The translations under genes and the position numbers were made by a program. 39,826 nucleotides of DNA from positions 1 through 39,826 of the forward strand of contig DASVBE010000186.1 in NCBI GenBank assembly GCA_036375995.1, in the 5' to 3' direction. Below, piece by piece: positions 1 to 8,019 of this stretch. The notes beneath the pieces were generated by a model. It was not told the origin of the DNA and ran no database searches. It was given only the letters and a program-made list of their open reading frames with translations. Every line of letters begins with the position of its first letter. Within the stretch, counting starts at the first letter, position 1. Source of the stretch: DASVBE01 sp036375995 (GTDB lineage Bacteria; Actinomycetota; Actinomycetes; Streptosporangiales; Streptosporangiaceae).

Positions 1-819
1 GTTGTAGAACAGCAGGCCGAGGCCGGGGTAGTTGAACACGGTCTCCAGAATCAGGTTGCCGGCCAGCAGGGCGGGGATGGACAGGCCGATGAGGGTGATC
101 ATCGGCAGGCACGCGTTGCGCACCAGGTGCCGGGAGAGCACCAGGCGCTCGGGCAGGCCCTTGGCCCGGGCCGCCTTGATGTAGTCCTGGGCCAGCGTGT
201 CCATGGCCGTGGACCGCATGTACCGGGAGTACCCGGCCAGGATCAGCGCGGTGAAGCACAGGATCGGCAGGGTCATCGACCGTACGTCGAGGATGATCGC
301 GATCATCGAGGTGTGCTGGCTGGCCTCGAAGCTGAAGATCGGGAAGTTGAGCGCCAGTACCTGGATGGCGATGATGTAGAGGAAGAAGTCCGGCATGGCG
401 TAGGTGACGAAGGCCAGTGTCGTGGCCACGTTGTCACCGATGGTGTTGCGCCGGACGGCCTGGAAGATGCCCAGCGGGATGGCGATGACTATCGCCAGGG
501 TGATGGATGCCGCAGATATGTACAGGCTGCGCGCCCAGCGCGCCGAGAACAGCGCGAGCACGCTCTGGTTCACCTTGTAGGAGAACCCCAGGTTCCCGTG
601 CAGCAGGTTGTTCAGGTAGTGCAGGTACTGCACAAAGAACGGGTCGTCGAAACCGTGGTCCTTGTTCCACGCTGCGATGGCCGCCGGGTCGGCCTTCTGG
701 CCGAGCACGTCGATGGCCGGCGACGGGTAGATCGTGTGCAGCAGGAAGAACACGAAGATCGAGACCCCGATCAGGACCACGATAGACGTCCCCGCCCGGC
801 GGAGAAGATAGCCGGTCAT
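1..819 (-). CDS. oppB: Peptide/nickel ABC transporter permease OppB/DppB type (C-terminus beyond window)
   Basis: Inner-membrane permease of a peptide/nickel-type (family 5) ABC importer. The reading frame from ATG at 819 stays open to base 1, giving 273 codons, so the last 40-60 residues lie outside the window. It opens with MTGYLLRRAGTSIVVLIGVS, the usual first helix of the DppB family. Several hydrophobic segments follow, then the EAA loop that docks the ATPase, seen as DYIKAARAKGLPERLVL near residues 215-231. A ribosome site (GGAAGGGG) lies about 6-8 bases before the ATG. The gene starts 40 bases after the fused ATPase gene and should be the last known gene of the operon. Its position after the ATPase instead of next to oppC is unusual. 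Function is clear at family level; the substrate is not. Confidence 0.9.
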   Translation of the reverse strand, partial: MTGYLLRRAGTSIVVLIGVSIFVFFLLHTIYPSPAIDVLGQKADPAAIAAWNKDHGFDDPFFVQYLHYLNNLLHGNLGFSYKVNQSVLALFSARWARSLYISAASITLAIVIAIPLGIFQAVRRNTIGDNVATTLAFVTYAMPDFFLYIIAIQVLALNFPIFSFEASQHTSMIAIILDVRSMTLPILCFTALILAGYSRYMRSTAMDTLAQDYIKAARAKGLPERLVLSRHLVRNACLPMITLIGLSIPALLAGNLILETVFNYPGLGLLFYN

Positions 820-859
820 GAGGTGCCCCTTCCTGGGCGGCAGTGCGTGCGCGCTGAGT

Positions 860-3001
860 TCACTGGCGGGGCATGCCGGTCTCGGCCGGCGTGGCCGCAG
901 CGGGGGCCGGCACGGCGGCCGGCTCCTGCAGCGGGAAATGGCAGGCGGCCATGTGGCCGGGCCCGAAGGAGCGCAGCTCCGGTCTCTCCTCAGCGCACCG
1001 GTCCTGTGCGGCCGGGCAGCGGGTGCGGAACCGGCAGCCGGACGGCGGGTTGATCGGGCTGGGCAGCTCGCCCTTGATCCCGGCGCCCTTGGTGGCCCTG
1101 GCCACTGCGGGCTCGGGCACCGGGATGGTGGCCAGCAGGCCCGCGGTGTAGTGGTGTGCGGCCCGCAGGTAGATGTCCTCGCCGGAACCGATCTCCACCA
1201 GCTTGCCGAGGTACATGACACCGATCCGGTTGGCCATGTACTTCACCACGGCCAGGTCGTGCGAGATGACGACCAGCGTCAGCCCGTGATCAGCCTGGGT
1301 CCGCTTCATCAGGTTGAGCACCTGGGCCCGGATCGATACGTCCAGCGCGCTGACCGGCTCGTCGGCGACGATCACCCGCGGGTTGAGGGTCAGCGCCCGG
1401 GCCAGGCCGATGCGCTGCCGCTGCCCGCCGGAGAACTCGTGCGGGTAGCGCTCCAGCGCGTTGCGGGGCAGGCCCACCTCGTCAAGCAGCGCCTCGACCC
1501 GCTTCTGCTGCTCCCGGGCCGAGCCGATGCGCTGGATGGACAGCGGCTCCTTGATGATCGCGCCGACCCGCATCCGCGGGTCCAGCGATGAGTACGGGTC
1601 CTGGAACATCAGCTGCAGGTCCCGGCGCTTGGTCCGCAGCTCGGAGCCGCGCAGCGCGCTGATGTTCTCGCCGTTCAGCCGGACCTCGCCGGAGTCCGGC
1701 TTCTCCAGGGCCACCACCATCCGGCCGATCGTGGTCTTGCCGCAGCCGGATTCACCCACCAGCCCGAAGGTCTCCCCGGCGGGCACCGAGAAGGACACGT
1801 CCGAGACCGCGTGCACGGCCCCGACCTTGCGCTGCAGGATCGCCCCAGAGGTGACCGGGAACTCCTTGACCAGGCTGTCCACCTGGAGCAGCGGCCCGCT
1901 GACGGCGGCTTCGGCCGCGGCGGCTTCGTCCGCGGTTTCCCGGTCGGTCGCGGTGATCCCGAGGGCAGCCTGCCTGGCCGCGCTGCCGTGGCCGACCGCG
2001 TTCTCCGGAGTTGCCGGCGCCACCGTCAGCGGGCCGTCCACCGGGTGCCAGCAGGCGAACCGGTGGGACGCCGTCTCCCCGGTCAGCGGCGGCTCGCTGG
2101 CCCGGCACTTGTCGGTGGCCCGGGAGCAGCGCGCTGCGTACCGGCAGCCCTCCGGCGGCCGGGTCAGGTCCGGCGGCAGGCCGGGGATGTTCAGCAGCCG
2201 CTGCCTGCTGTCCTGGCTGAGCCGCGGAATCGAGGCCAGCAGAGCCTGGGTGTAGGGGTGGTGCATGTGCTCGAACAGCGTATGGGTGTCGGTGGTCTCC
2301 ACCAGCCGGCCGGCGTACATCACCTCGGTCCGGTCCGCGTGGCCGGCGATGACGCCCATGTCGTGCGTGATCAGCAGCATGGCCATGCCCAGGCGGGACT
2401 TCAGATCGTCGAGCAGGGCCAGGATCTGCGCCTGGATGGTCACGTCCAGCGCGGTGGTCGGCTCGTCCGCGACCAGGAGCTTGGGCTCGCAGGACAGCGC
2501 CATCGCGATCATCACGCGCTGGCGCAGGCCGCCGGACAGCTGGTGCGGGTAGTCCCCCAGCCGTTCCTTCGGCCGGGGCAGCCCGACCAGGCTGAGCACC
2601 TCGGCCGCCCGGTCCAGGGCCTCCTCTCTGGAGGCGCCGCGGTGCAGCCGGACCGGCTCGGCCACCTGGTAGCCGATGGTCTTGGTCGGGTCCAGCGAGG
2701 TGAGCGGGTCCTGGAACACCATGGCGATGTCGTTGCCGCGGATCTTGCGCAGCTCGGCGTCACTCAGCCCGACCAGCTCAGAACCGTTGAGCTTGATCGA
2801 GCCGCTGATGATCGAGCCGCCGGGCGGCAGCAGGCCCATGATCGACAGTCCGGTCATGGACTTGCCGCAGCCGGACTCACCCACCAGGCCGAGGGTCTCC
2901 CCGGCCTCGATCTGCAGGTCGATGTTGCCGACCGCCTGCACCACGGACCTGGTCAGCTGGATATGCGTCGACAGGTCCTTGATCTCCAGGACGGGGGTCA
3001 T
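860..3001 (-). CDS. oppDF: Fused OppD-OppF dual ABC ATPase of the peptide importer
   Basis: One 713-residue protein carries both nucleotide-binding subunits of the importer. The first half (about 1-320) has Walker A GESGCGKS (41-48), signature LSGGLRQR (155-162) and Walker B LLVADE. The second half (about 371-713) has Walker A GESGCGKT (416-423), signature FSGGQRQR and Walker B VIVADE. Each half ends with the oligopeptide-family cysteine region (for example C286, C292, C299, C317), which in DppD-type proteins can hold an iron-sulfur cluster. The halves are joined by a linker of about 50 residues rich in Ala and Glu. The start was set at 3001 because AAGGAG lies 8 bases upstream and the protein then begins MTPVLEIKDL; an open extension to 3100 overlaps oppC and has no ribosome site. 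Fused versions of this pair are known but less common than separate genes. Confidence 0.93.
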   Translation of the reverse strand: MTPVLEIKDLSTHIQLTRSVVQAVGNIDLQIEAGETLGLVGESGCGKSMTGLSIMGLLPPGGSIISGSIKLNGSELVGLSDAELRKIRGNDIAMVFQDPLTSLDPTKTIGYQVAEPVRLHRGASREEALDRAAEVLSLVGLPRPKERLGDYPHQLSGGLRQRVMIAMALSCEPKLLVADEPTTALDVTIQAQILALLDDLKSRLGMAMLLITHDMGVIAGHADRTEVMYAGRLVETTDTHTLFEHMHHPYTQALLASIPRLSQDSRQRLLNIPGLPPDLTRPPEGCRYAARCSRATDKCRASEPPLTGETASHRFACWHPVDGPLTVAPATPENAVGHGSAARQAALGITATDRETADEAAAAEAAVSGPLLQVDSLVKEFPVTSGAILQRKVGAVHAVSDVSFSVPAGETFGLVGESGCGKTTIGRMVVALEKPDSGEVRLNGENISALRGSELRTKRRDLQLMFQDPYSSLDPRMRVGAIIKEPLSIQRIGSAREQQKRVEALLDEVGLPRNALERYPHEFSGGQRQRIGLARALTLNPRVIVADEPVSALDVSIRAQVLNLMKRTQADHGLTLVVISHDLAVVKYMANRIGVMYLGKLVEIGSGEDIYLRAAHHYTAGLLATIPVPEPAVARATKGAGIKGELPSPINPPSGCRFRTRCPAAQDRCAEERPELRSFGPGHMAACHFPLQEPAAVPAPAAATPAETGMPRQ

Positions 3002-3053
3002 CGGCGGACTCCTTGAATGGGATGACAGAGCGGCTGTCGGGGGTGGCCAGAAC

Positions 3054-3986
3054 TCACCGGCGGCGGAGCCGGACGTCCAGCGAGTCGCGCAGCGCGTCAC
3101 CGAGCAGGTTGCAGGCCATAACCACCAGCACGATGGCGATACCGACCGGGTACACCTGCCACCAGTAGCCGTTCTGCAGCTCGGAAATGCCCTTGGACAG
3201 CATGTCGCCCCAGTCGACCTGCGGGTAGTGCAGGCCGAAGCCCAGGAAGCCGAGGGTGGCCACGGCCAGGATGGCGTCCGCGACGTTGAACGTGACGTTG
3301 ACGATCATGACACCCAGCGCGTTCGGCAGCAGGTGCCGGCCGATCAGCCGCCACCGTCCGGACCCCGCCGCCCGGGCGGCGGACACGAAGTCCCTGGTCT
3401 TCAGAGTCAGCACCTCACCACGGACCAGCCGGGCGGGCACCAGCCAGGTGAACGCTCCGATGATCAGGCTCAGGCTCAGGATGGTCGCGCCGTACCTGAC
3501 CGCCACGATCAGGATGACGAACAGGAACGGGATGGACAGGAAGACGTCGACCACGCGCATCAGGACGGTGTCGGCCGCGCCGCCGGCCAGGCCCGCGATC
3601 GCGCCCCACAGCGCCCCGATCCCGATGCCCATGATGGCGGCGAAGAAGCCGATCTCCAGCGCGGCCTGGCCGCCCTTCATCAGCTCGCCGAGCGTATCGA
3701 TGCCCAGGTCGTCGGTGCCGAGCGGATGGCCGGCGCCGGGCGGCAGGTTGGCCAGGGTCAGCTCGGTGTCGTTCAGGTTGACGTGGTAGAGCAGCGGGCC
3801 GACAAAGCAGAACAGCACGAAGAACACGAGCACCGCGAGACCGACCAGGGCGAGCCTGTTGCGGCTGAACTCGCGCGCCGCGAGCCGCCACCCGCTCTGG
3901 ACCGGGCCGATCTCACCCCCTTCGGGAGCGCCGATGGCCCGGGTCGTGTCCAGCGGCGGGAGTGAGGTGGGCGTGATGTTGGACAT
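3054..3986 (-). CDS. oppC: Peptide/nickel ABC transporter permease OppC/DppC type
   Basis: Second inner-membrane permease of the importer, 310 residues. It has the OppC-type cytoplasmic N-terminus and a first helix at about residues 36-58 (LALVGLAVLVFFVLFCFVG). A periplasmic segment with the family motif PLGTDDLGID follows, then five more helices. The EAA loop is around TRDFVSAARAAGSGRWRLI, and the protein ends in the usual GDALRDSLDVRLRRR. Start at 3986 was chosen because AGGAGG sits 7 bases upstream; a start at 4010 would lack one. It lies between the binding-protein gene (170 bases upstream) and the fused ATPase gene (53 bases downstream), so it is probably in the same transcript. Confidence 0.93.
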   Translation of the reverse strand: MSNITPTSLPPLDTTRAIGAPEGGEIGPVQSGWRLAAREFSRNRLALVGLAVLVFFVLFCFVGPLLYHVNLNDTELTLANLPPGAGHPLGTDDLGIDTLGELMKGGQAALEIGFFAAIMGIGIGALWGAIAGLAGGAADTVLMRVVDVFLSIPFLFVILIVAVRYGATILSLSLIIGAFTWLVPARLVRGEVLTLKTRDFVSAARAAGSGRWRLIGRHLLPNALGVMIVNVTFNVADAILAVATLGFLGFGLHYPQVDWGDMLSKGISELQNGYWWQVYPVGIAIVLVVMACNLLGDALRDSLDVRLRRR

Positions 3987-4155
3987 GGATGAGCCTCCTC
4001 GCATGGCCACTGGCGGCGGCCCCGGTTCGCCAGGCGGCCGAGCAGTTGCGCTGTGGTCAGGTTAAGCGCGCGGCTGCGGCTAGTACAGGTCGGCCCCGGC
4101 CGGGTCGTGTGCCCGGGCCGTGGCACGGCGCGGAATCACGGTTCTGCCGTTGGTT

Positions 4156-6054
4156 CTACTTCTTGAAGTACATGTACTCGAGCTGGAACTGGAACTGCGT
4201 CAGCGATGCGTACGCGTTCGGGTCACCAGACATCGTCTTCTTCCACACGTAGATGTTGTCCTGCAGGGCCTGGAACAGGCCCGGCTGCTGCTGGGTCAGG
4301 TATCCCGCCTCCTGACCCACCGCGTCGGCGTTGCTGGCGGTGGTCGAAGCCAGGATCAGCTGGTCCGCCTTCGGGTCGGAGTAGCTCCCGATGTTGAACG
4401 AGCCGGGAGTGTTGAAGATCCCGTTCATGGTCGGGTAGGTGGAAATGCTGAACCCGCCGAAGTCCATCATCGCCCACTTGTTGATGTTCTTCTTGCCCGC
4501 GGGCGTCGGGTTCAGGTAATTGGCGATCATGTAGTTGAAGTTGCTGCTCTGCAGCTTGATGTTGATGCCGACCTTCTTCGCCTGCGAGGCCAGGTCGGTG
4601 ACCTGCTGGCCGATGGTCGCCGGGCTGGAGCCGTAGATCAGGTTGAAGGCCAGCTTGGTGCCGGCCGGGATGCCAGCACCGCACTGGTTCGCGCCGGAGC
4701 CCGCGTTCTGGCACACGGAGGTGCCACCGGGGTTGACCTTCCAGCCGTGGTTCTTCAGCAGGCTGGCCGCGGCGTCGACGCTGAACGGATACGGGGCCGT
4801 GGTGGCGTTGGCCGGCGCGTACGGGCTCTTCGGCAGGGACGGTACCGGGCCGTAGGCCTCGGTGCCTGCGCCGTGGAAGAACGCGTTGATGATGCCCTTC
4901 TCGTCCTGCAGGTGGGCTATCGCCTGGCGGAAGTAGAGCTGCTTGATGATGTTGTTGTAGTCGCCGGTGGTGTTCTTGAAGTTGTAGACGATGTACGAGA
5001 AGCCGAAGCCAGGTATGCCGTAAGTGTTGTAGGTGCTGGCGATGGAATCCTTCTGCGGCACGTCGACCTGCGGCATGTAGCCGATGTCGACCTTGCCCGC
5101 CTTCACCGCGTTCCACTCAGCGGAATCGGAGGTGAACGGCAGCGCGTCGAAGGGGGACACGATCTTGGCGTGCGGGCCACCGTAGTTCGCGTTCGGCGTC
5201 ATCGCGTACTCGCCGGTGGTGTTGTTGAACTTGGTCAGGTTGTACGGGCCGTCGGTGACCTTCCACAGCGGGTCCGTCGTGTACTTGGTGACCTGCTTGG
5301 ACTGCGCGGCCAGGAAGTCGTAGACGGCTTTCGCCTTGGCCGGGTTGGTGAAGTCCACGATCGGGCCGTTGGCCGAGGTCTTGGACCAGGCGTAGGCCGG
5401 CATCGGGTTGATCAGTCCTAGCTCGTTGTCCAGGAACCACACTGGGTTCACGGGCTTGTTGAGCGTCATCTTGACGGTGGTGGCGTTCGGCGCGGTGATG
5501 CTGGTGACCTGGTCGGGGATGCCCAGGCCGGCGACGTAGTTGCCGAAGTTGGACGGGTTCTCCTTGACGGCCGCCTTGATCATGTAGAAGCCGAACAGCA
5601 CGTCCTTAGAGCTGACCGCCTGGCCGTTCGGCCACTTGTAGTTGGTCTTCAGGGTGAGCGTGACCGTCTTGTTGCCGTTGCTCCACACCGGCGTGTTGCC
5701 GATGCTCAGCGTGGGGTCGATCTTCTGCTCGGTGCCCACCGGCGACCAGTACAGCGGCCGCCACATGAGGTTAATGAAGTCGAAGGCGGTGTAGACCGAG
5801 CTGTTGGCGGCCGGAATGACCGGGAAGATCCAGGTCGGCGCGGTGTTGGGCTGCTGCGCGATGTTGATCGTCTGGCCGGCCTTGGGCTCGCCGCTGGCGG
5901 CCGGGACCGAACCGAACCCGCCGGTGATGGCGGTACCACTATTCCCGCTGCTCCCGCTGCTCCCGCCGCTGGACCCGCCGCCACAGGCAGCCAGAAGCAG
6001 GACGCTGGTGGTCGCAAGGGCCGCGAGCACCGGTGCCTTTCGGGCGAATTTCAT
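4156..6054 (-). CDS. ABC transporter substrate-binding lipoprotein, family 5 (peptide/nickel type)
   Basis: Extracellular solute receptor of the importer, 632 residues. The N-terminus is a lipoprotein signal: a KFARK basic start, a hydrophobic stretch and the lipobox LAAC with the lipidated Cys at residue 24, followed by a Gly/Ser-rich tether. The mature part matches the SBP_bac_5 fold, for example RPLYW and IDPTLSIGNTPVWSNGNKTV near the N-terminus and TDGPYNLTKF in the middle. Start 6054 has an AAGGGG ribosome site; an in-frame ATG at 6138 would bury the signal peptide. It is the first gene of the operon and has its own promoter at 6241-6269. The cargo cannot be told from sequence; a peptide is the default guess. 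Confidence 0.92.
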   Translation of the reverse strand: MKFARKAPVLAALATTSVLLLAACGGGSSGGSSGSSGNSGTAITGGFGSVPAASGEPKAGQTINIAQQPNTAPTWIFPVIPAANSSVYTAFDFINLMWRPLYWSPVGTEQKIDPTLSIGNTPVWSNGNKTVTLTLKTNYKWPNGQAVSSKDVLFGFYMIKAAVKENPSNFGNYVAGLGIPDQVTSITAPNATTVKMTLNKPVNPVWFLDNELGLINPMPAYAWSKTSANGPIVDFTNPAKAKAVYDFLAAQSKQVTKYTTDPLWKVTDGPYNLTKFNNTTGEYAMTPNANYGGPHAKIVSPFDALPFTSDSAEWNAVKAGKVDIGYMPQVDVPQKDSIASTYNTYGIPGFGFSYIVYNFKNTTGDYNNIIKQLYFRQAIAHLQDEKGIINAFFHGAGTEAYGPVPSLPKSPYAPANATTAPYPFSVDAAASLLKNHGWKVNPGGTSVCQNAGSGANQCGAGIPAGTKLAFNLIYGSSPATIGQQVTDLASQAKKVGINIKLQSSNFNYMIANYLNPTPAGKKNINKWAMMDFGGFSISTYPTMNGIFNTPGSFNIGSYSDPKADQLILASTTASNADAVGQEAGYLTQQQPGLFQALQDNIYVWKKTMSGDPNAYASLTQFQFQLEYMYFKK

Positions 6055-6240
6055 CGATTCCCCTTGCTGTCGGGGCACGCCCGCGGACCGGTCACCCGGG
6101 TTCCCGCCGCCGCGCCGGTCAATGCGCAGTCGAGCCATCGCTCGCCGCCTTCCCTGCTCAGCTCGTGTGCAGCCGGGCTTCGGGGAGAATCACGAGAATT
6201 TCCCGCGGCCGGCCGGTTCCCGAAGCGTATGGTCAGGCCG

Positions 6241-6269
6241 ATAGCAATCTCAGAGCAAAAATGTCACAA
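6241..6269 (-). promoter_or_regulatory. Probable promoter of the oppA-like/oppC/oppDF/oppB operon
   Basis: Read on the minus strand, a -35-like TTGTGA (6264-6269) is followed by exactly 17 bases and a -10-like TGCTAT (6241-6246), in one of the few AT-rich patches of the window. Transcription would begin near 6234 and leave a leader of about 180 bases before the ATG at 6054. The short dyad ACAACTTGTT overlaps the -35 box and could be an operator. Confidence 0.55.
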
Positions 6270-6318
6270 CTTGTTATCGATGTTGCACTGCGCTGTCATA
6301 TGTACCTGCGGCTAACGA

Positions 6319-7083
6319 TCAGCCGCCGATGGCGTGCGCACCCCCGTCGACGTGCAGGATCTCGCCGGAGGTGGCCGGGAACCAGTCCGACAGCAGGGCC
6401 ACGCAGGCCCGGGCGGATGGTTCCGGATCGGACAGATCCCAGCCGAGCGGAGCTCGGTCGGCCCACATCCCTTCGAAGTTCTCGAAGCCCGGGATACTGC
6501 GCGCGGCCATGGTCTTCAGCGGCCCGGACGACACCAGGTTGACCCGGATGCCCTTCGGCCCCAGGTCGCGCGCCAGATACCGGGCGCACGACTCCAGGCC
6601 GGCCTTGGCCACCCCCATCCAGTCGTAGCCCGGCCAGGCCCGGCTGGCGTCGAAGTCCATCCCGACGATCGCCCCGCCGGGGCCCATCAGCGGCAGCGCG
6701 GCCATCGCCAGCGACTTCAGCGAGTAGGCGGACACATGGACAGCGGTGGCCACATCCGGCCATTCTGTGGCCAGAAAGTTCCCCCCGAGCGCGGTGGCCG
6801 GGGCAAAGGCGATGCCGTGCACCACCCCGTCAAGCCCGTCCACGTGCTCGGCCACCCGCCCGGCCAGCGACTCCAGCTGGGCGGCGTCGGTCACGTCCAG
6901 CTCGAGCACGGGCGGCGGCTCGGGCAGCCGCCTGGCGATCCGCTCCACCAGGGTGAGCCGCCCGAACCCGGTCAGCACCAGGGTCGCGCCCTCCTGCTGT
7001 GCGATCCGCGCCACGTGGAAGGCGATCGACGACTCGGTGAGGACCCCGGTGACCAGGATCCGCTTGCCGTCCAGGATTCCCAT
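6319..7083 (-). CDS. fabI: Enoyl-[acyl-carrier-protein] reductase, InhA/FabI type
   Basis: NADH-dependent reductase that completes each fatty-acid elongation cycle by reducing the trans-2-enoyl-ACP double bond. The 254-residue protein starts MGILDGKRILVTGVLTESSI, the modified Rossmann motif of FabI proteins. It keeps the MDFD segment and the catalytic Tyr153 and Lys160 (in YDWMGVAK) with the seven-residue spacing of mycobacterial InhA (Tyr158/Lys165). It ends in LHVDGGAHAIGG. A GGGAAGGG ribosome site precedes the ATG. It lies 35 bases downstream of fabG on the same strand, reproducing the mabA-inhA order of mycobacteria. That arrangement and the InhA-like residues make this assignment firm; the chain length it prefers cannot be read from the sequence. 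Confidence 0.93.
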   Translation of the reverse strand: MGILDGKRILVTGVLTESSIAFHVARIAQQEGATLVLTGFGRLTLVERIARRLPEPPPVLELDVTDAAQLESLAGRVAEHVDGLDGVVHGIAFAPATALGGNFLATEWPDVATAVHVSAYSLKSLAMAALPLMGPGGAIVGMDFDASRAWPGYDWMGVAKAGLESCARYLARDLGPKGIRVNLVSSGPLKTMAARSIPGFENFEGMWADRAPLGWDLSDPEPSARACVALLSDWFPATSGEILHVDGGAHAIGG

Positions 7084-7118
7084 CGCTGTTCCCTTCCCCA
7101 GGTTCGCATTGGCACCGT

Positions 7119-7823
7119 CTAGTGGCCCATGCCCAGGCCGCCGTCGACCGGGATGACCGCGCCGGTGATGTACCCGGCGTCCGGCGAGGCCAGGAAGGCC
7201 ACCGTGGCGGCGATCTCGTCCGCGGCGGCCATCCGGCCGAGCGGGATCCCGGCCAGGATGGCCGCCTTCCGGTCCTCGCCCAGCGCGGCGGTCATGTCGG
7301 TGTCCACGAAGCCCGGCGCAACCACGTTGACTGTGATGCTGCGCGGGGCCAGTTCCCTGGCCAGTGACCGGGCCAGGCCGACGAGGCCCGCCTTGGACGC
7401 TGCGTAATTCGCCTGCCCGCCCGAGCCAAGCAGGCCGACGACCGACGAAATGAAGATCATCCGGCCGCGGCGCATCCTCATCATCGGCCGCACGGCGCGC
7501 TTGGCCACCCGGTACGTGCCCGCCAGGTTGGTGTCGACGACCTCGCGGAAGTCGTCCTCGCTCATCAGCGCGAGCAGCTGGTCACGGGTGATACCGGCGT
7601 TGGCCACCAGCACCTCGACCGGACCCTGCGCCTCCTCGGCGGCCTTGAACGCCGCGTCGACCGCGGCCGGGTCGCGCACGTCACAGGCCACCGCGGTCAG
7701 CCCGGGCACCGGGTCCCCGGACCGCGAGGTCACGGTGACCGCGTCGCCCGCGGCGGCCAGCCGCTGGGCGATGGCCAGGCCAATGCCCCGGTTCCCGCCT
7801 GTGACGAGGACGGATCTGGTCAT
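7119..7823 (-). CDS. fabG: 3-oxoacyl-ACP reductase FabG (MabA-like)
   Basis: NADPH-dependent ketoreductase of fatty-acid elongation, 234 residues. It has the cofactor loop GGNRGIG (9-15), the NAG motif at 75-77 and the full SDR tetrad Asn99, Ser127, Tyr140 and Lys144. It closes with VIPVDGGLGMGH, typical of MabA. The start at 7823 has a GAGGGGAG ribosome site and places the Rossmann motif at residue 9; the open extension to 8042 has non-FabG composition and covers the divergent promoter region. It is the first gene of a fabG-fabI unit and diverges from tldD. Upstream lie three copies of a CGGCACAGCG decamer that could be regulatory. Confidence 0.93.
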   Translation of the reverse strand: MTRSVLVTGGNRGIGLAIAQRLAAAGDAVTVTSRSGDPVPGLTAVACDVRDPAAVDAAFKAAEEAQGPVEVLVANAGITRDQLLALMSEDDFREVVDTNLAGTYRVAKRAVRPMMRMRRGRMIFISSVVGLLGSGGQANYAASKAGLVGLARSLARELAPRSITVNVVAPGFVDTDMTAALGEDRKAAILAGIPLGRMAAADEIAATVAFLASPDAGYITGAVIPVDGGLGMGH

Positions 7824-7869
7824 CGTCGGGTCTCCCCTCGGCCAGCGTTGCGGTGCCGTTGCGTTTTTG

Positions 7870-7907
7870 CGGCACAGCGGCGGCACAGCGTGTTTGGCGG
7901 CACAGCG
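7870..7907. repeat. Three direct copies of a CGGCACAGCG decamer between fabG and tldD
   Basis: Perfect copies of CGGCACAGCG start at 7870, 7881 and 7898, spaced 11 and 17 bases apart, in the 193-base divergent spacer between fabG and tldD. No reading frame here looks coding. Iterated short sites in a divergent promoter region are often bound by a regulator; no known regulator motif was recognised. Confidence 0.5.
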
Positions 7908-8004
7908 GTGGCGGCCACGCCGCGTGATCGCTGCGAGCGTACCGCCCGGCGGACGCCGGGCGGCGCTGGCGGGGCAGCCCCGGCCCGGCGGGAAGGGCAT
8001 GGGA

Positions 8005-8019
8005 TAGGTTGCCCGGGTG
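8005..8019 (+). promoter_or_regulatory. -10 box and leaderless start of tldD
   Basis: TAGGTT (8005-8010, matching TANNNT) is followed by six bases and then the GTG at 8017. No ribosome site is present. In actinobacteria this spacing places the first transcribed base on or next to the start codon, so the message is probably leaderless. This decided the GTG at 8017 over the ATG at 8041. Confidence 0.5.

Noticed and set aside
127..1053. Long plus-strand frame rich in Gly, Arg, Val and Asp
   Set aside because: It is antisense to oppB and the end of oppDF, whose minus-strand products are clear transporter proteins.
4120..5421. 433-residue plus-strand frame opposite the binding-protein gene
   Set aside because: Composition (Val/Arg/Gly-rich, no motifs) is that of an antisense shadow; the minus strand codes a lipoprotein with a lipobox.
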